NCBI GenBank assembly: GCA_016584305.1
Contig: JACEEZ010013465.1
Location: forward strand, 65,001 to 129,000
Length of the DNA stretch: 64,000 bases
Direction: 5' to 3'
Source: Chionoecetes opilio
Lineage: Eukaryota > Arthropoda > Malacostraca > Decapoda > Majidae
Below are positions 55,430 to 64,000 of the stretch, in pieces; within the stretch, counting starts at the first letter, position 1; each line of letters starts with the position of its first letter. Below the pieces are notes generated by a model, which had not been told where the DNA came from, did no database searches, and saw nothing but the letters and a program-made list of their open reading frames with translations. Both the position numbers and the translations under genes were made by a program.

Positions 55430-56578
55430 ATGGAGGAGCAGAAAGTTTCCCAGGACAGGGCGATGACAGCTGGAAAGGGCAATTATGAAGGATTAGGAAG
55501 GCACCTGGAGGTAATTGGCGCGGTCAGATATGGTAGTGAGGTCGAGGCTGAGGAGATAATTAGAGCGGTTAGACAGGGAAGTGAGGTCAGGGCTGAGGAG
55601 GTAATTAGAGAGGTTAGAAGGGGAAGTGAGGTCGGAGCCGAGGAGGATTATACCTCATTTGTAAGGAATATAATTGACGGACAGAAAAGAAATATTCCTT
55701 ATAGGGAAATAAGGTCCAGAAAGAGTGATCCAAAATGGATGACCACCAAGTTAAAACACAACATTGGAGTAAAAAGGAACATTTATTTAAGGTTCAAGGC
55801 AGGATTGGTAAACAAAGAACAGTATAACGTGATGGCGAGGACAGTGAAGAAATTAACTCGAGTTGCTAAGAACAATTATGAGATTAAAGTAGCAGAACAG
55901 GCGAAAAGGGACCCAAAGGGGTTCTATCAGGTTTATAAAACAAAGACAAGGGAATTAGTTGGGCCGTTAAGGTCAGGACAGGGTGAGGTCTTAAATACGG
56001 ATGAGGATATGTGTAGGAGTCTAAATGATTATTTCTTAAGTGTTTCTACGGAGGAGGATACACAGACGATACCTGATAGTGAACAGATGTTCAAAGGAAG
56101 CGATGAGGAGAAACTCAAAGATATTGTGATAACTAGGGAAATGGTGGAGGAGGGTATAGAAAAAATGAAAACATTTAAATCGCCAGGACCAGATGAAGTG
56201 TATCCCAGGGTATTAAAGGAATACAAGGAGGTTGTTAGTGAGTCGTTAGTGCACATTTTTAGGAAATCGGTTGAGATAGGCGATGTGCCATTATTGTGGA
56301 GGAAAGGAAATGTTGTTCCCATATTTAAGAAGGGAGACAGAGGACTAAAGTCAAATTATCGAAACGTAAGTCTAACATCAATGGTGGGTAAATTATTGGA
56401 ATCTATTATTGCAAAAAACATTAGCGAGCACTTATATAAACATAGTTTGATCAATGATTCACAACATGGATTCACCAAGGGTAGGTCATGTCTCACCAAT
56501 TTATTGAGTTTTTATAGGAAAGTTTATGAGACGGCAGATAATGATAAGGATTATGAATATAATATATCTGGACTTTAG
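55430..56578 (+). pseudogene. LINE ORF2 linker and RT N-terminal part
   Basis: An open 382-codon stretch. Residues about 27-75 hold three 17-residue repeats (pattern EVIRxVRxGSEVxAEE). From about residue 240 RT motifs start: FKSPGPDEVYPRVLKE, LLWRKGNVVPIFKKGD, DSQHGFTKGRSCLTNLL. A frame change near 56555 leads into the YLDFSKAFD motif. Confidence 0.85.
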
Positions 56579-56728
56579 TAAGGCATTTGACAAGTACCAC
56601 ACGAGCGACTCTTAAATAAGGTTAGGGCTCATGGTATAGATGGGAAGGTTCTTCATTGGATCAGAGCTTGGCTAAATAATAGGCAACAAAGGGTTACAAT
56701 TAATGGTTCCAAATCTGAATGGGGACTG

Positions 56729-57505
56729 GTGACAAGTGGAGTTCCACAAGGGTCTGTTTTGGGCCCATTACTATTTTTTATTTACATCAACGACTTGGAT
56801 AGTGGGATTAGCAGTGATATCAGCAAGTTTGCTGATGATACTAAGTTAGGTAGGATTATTGGATCACAGTCTGACGTAAACATATTGCAGGGAGACTTAG
56901 ATAAACTTAACGAGTGGGCAGTCAGATGGCAGATGGAATTTAATATTGACAAATGTAGCGTTATGAATGTTGGTAGAAAAAACCCTGGTAATAGATACAC
57001 CATAAGCAATGTATCGCTGAAAAGATCAGAAGGTGAAAAAGATCTTGGAGTGAGGGTGAGCCCAGACCTCCGTCCTAGGAAACAATGTATTGAGGCCAGA
57101 AATAGAGCTAATAGAGTATTAGGATTCATTACCAGAAGTGTTAAAAGTAGAAGTGCGGAAGTTATTCTAAAGCTTTATCTGGCTCTAGTCAGGCCTCACC
57201 TAGACTATGCAGTTCAGTTTTGGTCTCCATATTACAGGATGGATATAGTGTTGTTAGAAAAAGTGCAGAGAAGGATGACCAAAGTGATACAAGGGATGCG
57301 TAACTTTAGTTATGAGAGGAGATTGAAGTTATTAAAATTGCACTCACTCGAGAGACGCAGAGTAATGGGCGATCTGATAGAAGTTTTTAAGTGGATAAAG
57401 GGATTTAATAAAGGAGAGGTAGGAAAAGTTCTTACGGCTTTTAACCAGGTTGAACAAGAAGTAACGGATTCAAGCTGGAAAAGCGTAGATTTAGAAAGGA
57501 AATAG
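56729..57505 (+). pseudogene. LINE ORF2 RT catalytic and C-terminal part
   Basis: 258 codons open from TSGVPQGSVLGPLLFFIYIN through KFADDTKLG to LERRRVMGDLIEVFKWIKGF. The final part of the ORF (after 57480) is out of frame compared with copy E. Confidence 0.88.
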
Positions 57506-57712
57506 GGAAAAACTGGTTCACAAATAGGGTGGTGAATGAATGGAATGGTCTCAGTAGACAGGTAGTTAGTGCTGAGTCATTGGGGAGCTTTAAAGGGGAG
57601 CTGGATAGGTTCATGTATGGGGGTGAAGGGTGGATGTAGGTAGTGTTAGGTGACAGGAACTACCACGTGTAGGCCTCGCGGCCTCTTGTAGCTTCCTTAT
57701 TTTCTTATGTTC

Positions 57713-58138
57713 TTACTATCCATTTCAAACCCCATGAGGCATCGTTTTTCGCAGATATCTTCTCTACAAACAGTCGGATCAAAATGACAGTTTGGCACAG
57801 CTTGTCTGAGAGCGTCCCCTAATTTATGGCAGTAGAGTGCATTGCCAAGTGTGTTTAATGAGGGAGTTTACTCTTGGCTTTTACGGCAAAGCTGGCAAGA
57901 GCCGCGTAGACATTCGGACAAGGGAAGGTTTGAGGTGACGTACTTGTGACGTGTATCAAGCCACGCCCTCATCCTCCCCTCCCGGCTTCCCCTCCCTCCG
58001 TCCTTGCCTTCCTCCACCCCCGTACCTCCATACCCACCCCTACCACTTTTGAGGAGCCACCCCTCACTCTCCCATTTACCTATCCTCTTTTTTTTTCTTC
58101 TCTCTCTCTCTCTCTCTCTCTCCTTGTTCTCTCTCTCT

Positions 58139-58208
<70 letters not shown>

Positions 58209-58907
58209 TCCACTTGCGTTGTACATGAGATAATACGCCATGCTCATATTACTTGTCTATAATGGCGGATAACACGAAAGTATATGCTATGTATGGTAGG
58301 GTGTTTATCACACGACAGTGATACCTGTTCCAGCGTAATTGGTTGTTGCTTAAGTGCTGTCTGAGTTTTGTTGGGTAATTATACAACCATTGAAAGTTGT
58401 ATATGACCCTCTTTCGTTCTTACTCTGCTCTTGAATCATCGCTCCATTTCCACCCTTATTTTTTTCAGACTCCAAACCGAAGTCTTATAAATGATCTAGC
58501 CACAGCTACCTCATCCCATCATATGCACAACGTGCCCTTCTGGGAAAGAGGGTCATACACACCTATGAAAAGTGGTAAGGGGTGGGTATGGAGGTACGGG
58601 GGTGGAGGAAGGCAAGGACGGAGGAAGGTGAAGCCGGGAGGGGAGGATGAGGGCGTGGCTTGATACACGTCACAAGTACGTCACCTCAAACCTTCCCTTG
58701 TCCGAATGTCTACGCGGCTCTTACCAGCTTTGGCCGTAAAAGTCACGAGTAAACTCCCTCATTAAACACACTTGGCAATGCACTCTACTGCCATAAATTA
58801 GGGGACGGTCTCAGACAAGCTGTGCCAAACTGTCATTTTGATCCGACTGTTTGTTGAGAAGATATTTGCGAAAAACGATGCCTCATGGGGTCTGAAATGG
58901 ATAGTAA
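57713..58907. repeat. Long inverted repeat around (CT)n
   Basis: Arms of about 335 bp (57713-58050 and 58573-58907) begin TTACTATCCATTTCA and end with its complement. They differ by scattered substitutions (for instance AGAGCGTCC against AGACCGTCC). The spacer of about 520 bp holds (CT)n at 58098-58204 and unique DNA. It starts at the last base of the LINE tail and ends at the minisatellite. A large non-autonomous TIR element is likely. Confidence 0.85.
58098..58204. repeat. (CT)n microsatellite
   Basis: About 105 bp of CT with a few interruptions, inside the long inverted repeat. Confidence 0.95.
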
Positions 58908-58914
58908 TTCTGGA

Positions 58915-59492
58915 TGGGTGTGGGGTGATGGGTAATGGGTGAGTGAAATGGGTGTGGGGTGATGGGTAATGGGTGAGTAAATGGGTGGGGGGTGATGGGA
59001 AATGGGTGAGTGAATGGGTGGGGGTGATGGGTAATGGGTGAGTGAATGGGTGGGGGGTAATGGGTAGATGGGTGAGTGAATGGGTGGGGGGTGATGGGTA
59101 ATGGGTGTGGGGTGATGGGTAATGGGTGAGTGAATGGGTGGGGGGTGATGGGTAATGGGTGTGGGGTGATGAGTAATGGGTGATTGAATGGGTGTGGGGT
59201 GATGGGTAATGGGTGATGAATGTGTAGGGGTGATATGTATGGGTGTGGGGTGATGGGTAATGGGTGAGTGAATGGGTGGGGGTAATGGGTAATGGGTGAG
59301 TGAATGGGTAATGGGTGAGTGAATGGGTGGGGGTGATGGGTAATGGGTGTAGGGTGATGGGTGAGTGAATGGGTGGGGGGTGATGGGTAATGGGTGTAGG
59401 GTGATGGGTGAGTGAATGGGTGGGGGGTGATGGGTAATGGGTGTAGGGTGATGGGTGAGTGAATGGGTGTGGGGTGATGGGTAATGGGTGAG
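58915..59492. repeat. GGGTGATGGGTAATGGGTGAGT minisatellite
   Basis: About 580 bp of units near 33 bp, with shorter variants (GGGTAATGGGTGTAGGGTGA). The 278-codon - strand reading rich in [14 protein letters not shown] repeats is an artefact of this array. Same unit, inverted, at 27057-27227. Confidence 0.95.
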
Positions 59493-59494
59493 TG

Positions 59495-61050
59495 GAGGAA
59501 TTCCCTCCCTTCTTTGATTCCTTCTTTCTCTCCTCGTCAGTTCCTCTTCTGACTCTCTTCATCCCTCCAATTTCTTCCTTACTCCTTATTCCTCCTTTCC
59601 TTCTCTCATATCTCCTTCCTTCCCTCTCTCCCACCTTCCATTATCACCCCATCATCACCAAAAGGAGGTGGGATTCCCCCTCTATCTGCACGGGTGACTG
59701 TCAAAGCAAACGCAGAGCGCACCCCTCCGCTAGGATCGCTGTCGTCCATGAAATAAAAAAAGTGCAATGTTAAATCGCCCGAGTGACACCTCTCGGTGAA
59801 GCTCTCTGACTTACCTATAGAAAGAAGTATTGGAAACCAGTCAAAAAGTAATTCTGAGAAAACAGTCATCAAAGATTGGCTACAAATTACTCCTATAAGA
59901 ATCCATTTAACAGAAATTTATACTTAGTAAGTTCTATAGCTCTTTTAATAAAGATTCCAATAAAATAAACAGATCAGAAATTGATCAATAAATATAAAAA
60001 AAATACTGCATTTTGAATGCAAGTATCCAGAGCAATTCTTGGCGGAGATTTTAGCGGAGATTTTAGCGGCGATGGGTAATGTTGCCTTTTTCATCTAATA
60101 GACCAAATGGAAATAATAAAAAAAACCTACATACATACCTTTATCAGGGCCCTCCTAGAAGGCCTTTGTTCAAACTCTTCCACACCACCCCAGGGGTGGT
60201 TTGAGAAGCATTTTTTTCTCCCAGAGTTTCCCCAGTAGGCCTACTCTTGTAGGCCTATTCTCATGTGGTTGCTGTATCGTGCAGCAACCACAACCATTTT
60301 TTTCAAATAAAATAACAAGATAACTGAAAAAAATAATGGCAAACTAAATTTGTATTAGATGATATGGCAACACTCCCTGACGTCTGAGCCCTTTAAACGC
60401 GCGTAGGGCATTTAAAATACGCGCGAAAGTTGGGTGGTGTTTCAGCTGGCTGAAGATGCCAAAACCTAATTTTCGTATTTTTTTATGAAATTCGGCTTCT
60501 GGGCCCATACTTATAAAGATTTAGGATTCGTCCTAGGATTCGTCCTAACCCTGCGTCCTAAGGTTCGAGGAAAGTCTAAGACGCGTCCTAAGACGGGGGC
60601 TTAGGACGAAGCGCTGAGCGCTACATTTAGCAAGAGTCCAATTTGGATTTCATGAAATATCACTACTAAGAGTCATCAGAAAGGTATAAAAATATCGAAA
60701 AACACAAGATTAATATTTCTATGATAATTGCTGAAGACTACAACGAATGAATTCATCTATAAGAATAATTGTACCAGATATACAACGTTCCGTTCAAAAG
60801 ACACAAGCATTGACATTGTCTTCGCTCTATCGACGAGAAAAGATAATATTTTTCAGGACAAGACTTTCATCCTTGGCCAGCTCTTTCAAGCAAGGAAAAA
60901 TGTCCAATGTCCTGCGAGGGGAATTTTCCATGCCGAGATGTCGCGAAGAGCAAGGCAATGCCTGGCCCCAGCCTCGCCCAACCACATGATCGCCGCCCCG
61001 CCTTATCGGAGATACGTAAAGGACTCCCGGTTAAAATGGACAAGACTTCC
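59495..61050. other. Intergenic, unassigned
   Basis: A CT-rich flank (59500-59640), then AT-rich sequence. At 60500-60610 a run of TTAGGATTCGTCCTA-type motifs behind GGGCCCATACTTATAAAG resembles the end of a Harbinger-type MITE. The 119-codon reading at 60728-61087 has no recognisable domain. Confidence 0.4.
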
Positions 61051-61059
61051 GGTCGTTTT

Positions 61060-61490
61060 CAAAGCACCGATTTTTTTCCTGGCCTAAAATAGGTGCTTTT
61101 TCTAATGGAGAAATTTTATATGGACAGAGTTTAGGGTCGTTTTAGGAACCGACAATTTTTTTTGGGCCTAAAATAGGTGCTTGTTCTTTGAGATTTTTAT
61201 TGGCGAAAACCCTAAAAAGTTTAAAAATGTATACTTTGTTTTTAAATTTTAGGTTGGTTTCTTTAAAAAACCATATGTTTAGGTTAGTTTCATTAAAACC
61301 CTTACATTAGGTTGGGTTTCATTAAAACCTATAAGGTTGGTAATTTTAAATTTTTTTTCATTATTTTTTTTTTATTTTTTTTCTCGCAAAAAAAAATTTC
61401 CCCTTTAGAGCAAGCCCTTTTACCCAAAAAAAAATAGTCGGTGGGTCTCTGAAAACCCCGCGAAACTCTCGCCCATTATTACCGGAAAAG
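61060..61490. repeat. Relative of the 8.1-8.65 kb inverted-repeat element
   Basis: Contains GGCCTAAAATAGGTGCTT twice, a degraded GTTAGGTTTCATTAAAACC part and an inverted AGCAAGCCC... GGTCTCTGAAAA end, in the order of the 8.1-8.65 kb element. Homopolymers are longer than in that copy. Confidence 0.6.
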
Positions 61491-64000
61491 GGGTTTTTTA
61501 ATTTGCGCAAACCCTTTAAAAAAAAAAAAAAATTTTCCCGAATTTATGGTCCATTTCCTTTAAAAAACACCATCTCCTCAAAAAAGCCAAAAACTTGGCC
61601 GGGAAAGATTTTTGTCAGAGTTTAAAAGGTTTAATAAAACCTAAAATTTTTGGGTTAGTATACTTTGTGGTTAAGTTAGGGGAAATTTTTAAAGAAAAAG
61701 GCTCCACCCTCTATCTTCTTTTTTTATAGCCAAACAGTTTGGGGGACATGGGGGGAAACCGGGTTTTTTTGGGTGGGGGAGCACACAAAAAGGGGAAATA
61801 TGGCCCCCAAAAAAAACCCCTAAACTGGGATATTCCCCCTTTTCATAAAATTTTATCGGGAAAAAATTACCCGATTAGTCTATGTATAGGGAAATTTCCC
61901 TAGTTTAGGGTTTTTTTTGTGGGGCCAATTTCCCTTATATGTGCCCCTTTTGGGGGGTAGCACACAAAAAGGGGAAATTTTTTCCCCGAAAAGCCCATGA
62001 ACTAGGAAAATTTCCCTATTTTTAAGGAATTTTTTTTGGGGGGGGGCCATTTTTCCCCTTGTGTTTGTGCTCCCCCCCCAAAAAAACCCGGGTTTCCCCC
62101 ATGCCCCCAAGCTTTTTTGGTATAAGAAAAAGATAAAATTTGGCCTTTATTCAAAAGATGACAAACTCTACAGCCCTAACCTAGCACCACTCTTCGACCC
62201 CCTTTGCTGTGCACTAACCAAACCCAAACCTAACCAAACCTAACCTGCCTAACCTGCCTGCCCTAACCTAACCTAAAGGCCGTGTCACACACACTTTTTC
62301 CGGCATCTTTTGGTATTTTGCTACCAAAATGCCCGTAGGGGTGGAAAAAATATGCATTTCGTCAACACTTTTCGGCTACGACATTTTCTACTGCATTTTC
62401 CCGGGGACCCGCAACCAAAAAAAAATAATATAACTTTATGGACGTGAGTTTTAAAATGGGGCCATGTAAAAAAAAGAAAGGTTTGGGACTCATTAAAAAT
62501 ATAAACAGAGTCTTAAAAGACAGTAAGTAAATAGTAGAGCCAACTTTGTGTCAGTTGCGGGGGGAACCCTTTTTTTTAAAGTAATCGCCCAAACCCCAAA
62601 ATTTTTTTTTTGCCAAACTATTTTGAAGCAATTCAAAACCCCAAATCCACCAAAAATAATTGTTTTCCCAGGCCTTATTTCCAAAAAAACACGACTTTTG
62701 AAAAAAGCGCGCGAAAAAAAAAACTTCCCTCCAACAGGGCTACGACTGTTATTGATGACGTCAAACAGGGACGCCCGCAGACACTCTGTCTGACACCTGC
62801 GGGAAAGGTTTGATGAGCGATGTATTCGTTTTCAACATGAAACTGTCGCTTGACGATTAGGAACGGCTCAATCACACCGAAAGAAATGACGCTGGTGCGT
62901 ATACTATGAGGAAAACGAACCCCAGATTGTCTGGAAACCTAGTTTTAGGGCCCCAGTACGAGGTGGATGAACAGGGGTTAGGAGCCTGAGGTTCAGCAGG
63001 AGGACCCGGCACTTCCCAAAAAATGGATTGGTAAAAAAGGTTAAAACCCTGTTGTGTGGGAATCACAATGAAGGGACTTTTTGAAAAATCCATGGGGAGT
63101 TTTTGGGGCTACAGCAAAAAAATCTTACTCGGAAACCACATACTAGCATTAAATACAGCATAGATTTTAAAAAAATGCGGGGGGGGAAGGGAGAAAGTGT
63201 GACAGCCCACCCCACAGGGGCTCTCACCACGGCACCCCACCCACAACTGGTTTCTTGGGCTTGTTAAGAGGAAAGCCCACAGTCTGGTGGTCCCCGCTCG
63301 CCGTCCGGCGTCCCTGTCTAACAGGGCCCCCTGGTCGGTATAGTGTTGGGCTGATCACTGTTTACGGGGGGCGCCGTTTTCAACACAACTGCTCGCCCCA
63401 ACCACTATAGGGGTGTATCACCCCACACACCCACTCCTTTCCGTGTGCAAACTTTTCTCGAAAGGGCCCGCTGTCTTGCTGCACCATAAAAGGGTGCAGC
63501 ATGTGGCATATAGCAAAAGAATCCATAGAAACACCCCAAAAATCTTTTAAGTACTATATTTATCTCTGTGTTTACTGCCTCCCCCTTTATCACGCGGGAA
63601 AAATGAGCCCCCTATGGTACTCACCGAGCCTGAGCCCGAGCTCTTGCAAACCCTTTGGGGCGTTTTGAAAACTCGGGGAATTTGCAGATTTTTATTTTCG
63701 GATTATTTAAAAACGGCTGACTGGGTCAAAAAAGGCGACGTGTTTTTGTATATCGTTAATGGCTATGATTTGATTTCAATAAATCAGGGAAAGTGAAATG
63801 GGCTGGACGATTACTTTAAGATTTCCATGTAGTTTTTTTTCCCTTAAAAACCCAAAAAAGGGTTTGGTTAGGTTTCATTAAAACCTATAAGACCCCGATA
63901 ATTTCTTCCCCCAAGTTTTAAGTGCTTTTTTGTGGGATCGGTTTTTTAAAGGGAAAAAGGTACCATAAAATTCGGTGATGATTTTTTTTTTTTTTTTAAC
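61491..64000. other. Homopolymer-rich terminal region, possibly low-quality assembly
   Basis: Long runs of A, T, G and C abound. A block near 61735-61800 is mirrored by 62040-62110 (AAACCGGG and CCCGGGTTT ends), and AACCTAACC motifs lie at 62215-62275. No gene can be supported. Ordinary motifs seen elsewhere in the window appear here with doubled letters. Confidence 0.5.

Larger units (their letters stand above)
54500..57713 (+). mobile_element. CR1/Jockey-like non-LTR retrotransposon, nearly full length
   Basis: In order: endonuclease start CLKVYYTNCRSI (54660), FDIIALTETWLDM, GGGVALYARDA, VVYRPPN and VVGDFNLRNIDWD (55082), SDHYEIRF. A charged linker follows. RT: VVPIFKKGD, NYRNVSLTS, YLDFSKAFDK (56565), GVPQGSVLGPLLFFIYINDL, KFADDTKLG (56825, catalytic). 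The C-terminal block is LVRPHLDYAVQFWSPYYR. At least five frame breaks or stops (54718, 54976, 55340, 56578, 57505) make it inactive. The 3' end GCTTCCTTATTTTCTTATGT is shared by five truncated copies in the window. CR1 or Jockey group; exact clade not resolved. Confidence 0.9.

Noticed and set aside
58798..59634. 278-codon open frame on the - strand with HPLPITP-type repeats
   Set aside because: It is the translation of a minisatellite, open in several frames, with no start context or conserved neighbour.
60728..61087. 119-codon frame as a protein gene
   Set aside because: No recognisable domain, no splice context, and its end runs into a repeat.

Overview
This is a eukaryotic nuclear window, most likely from an arthropod and probably a decapod crustacean. 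The reasons are spliced genes with large introns, interstitial (TTAGG)n tracts (the arthropod telomere unit), and a very high load of short dispersed repeats. The species call is inference only. Two conserved protein genes were assembled exon by exon from splice signals, reading phase and family motifs.

Left third (1-20 kb). The first 7.6 kb is repeat-rich intergenic DNA. It holds an (AT)n microsatellite, duplicated blocks and a 1-kb element with about 190-bp terminal inverted repeats. LSM4 lies on the + strand in four coding exons (7678-15276). The start codon alone sits on a short first exon, and the 4.7-kb intron 1 is packed with nested elements: a LINE remnant, a Tigger-like transposon, a tRNA-SINE and a hAT-like MITE. 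Intron 3 holds a second Tigger-like copy with a large internal inverted repeat. Downstream come an inverted pair of SINEs, a decayed RTE-like LINE and a piggyBac-like MITE.

Middle (20.8-44.1 kb). FANCM, the Fanconi anaemia DNA translocase, runs on the - strand in 27 proposed coding exons, about 2,340 codons. It carries the SF2 helicase core, the segment matching the MHF-binding region, a 2.7-kb exon for a long acidic disordered part, and a degenerate C-terminal ERCC4-like domain followed by the helix-hairpin-helix region. The introns hold SINEs, 5'-truncated LINE tails, a minisatellite and a transposon-like ORF. Exon 2 contains an in-frame stop that two compensating one-base differences would explain. 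LSM4 and FANCM are convergent.

Right third (44.1-64 kb). An 829-bp hAT-like element with an exact 8-bp target duplication sits about 100 bp upstream of the FANCM start. A Pol III district follows, with tRNA-Ile(UAU, with intron), tRNA-Val(AAC) and tRNA-Arg(ACG), all on the - strand. Next are three tandem + strand copies of a 94-97-nt structured RNA that resembles Y RNA / stem-bulge RNA, the most interesting find here. Beyond lie a nearly full-length but broken CR1/Jockey-like LINE, a long inverted repeat, a 33-bp-type minisatellite, and a final 3 kb of odd homopolymer-rich sequence that may be poor assembly.
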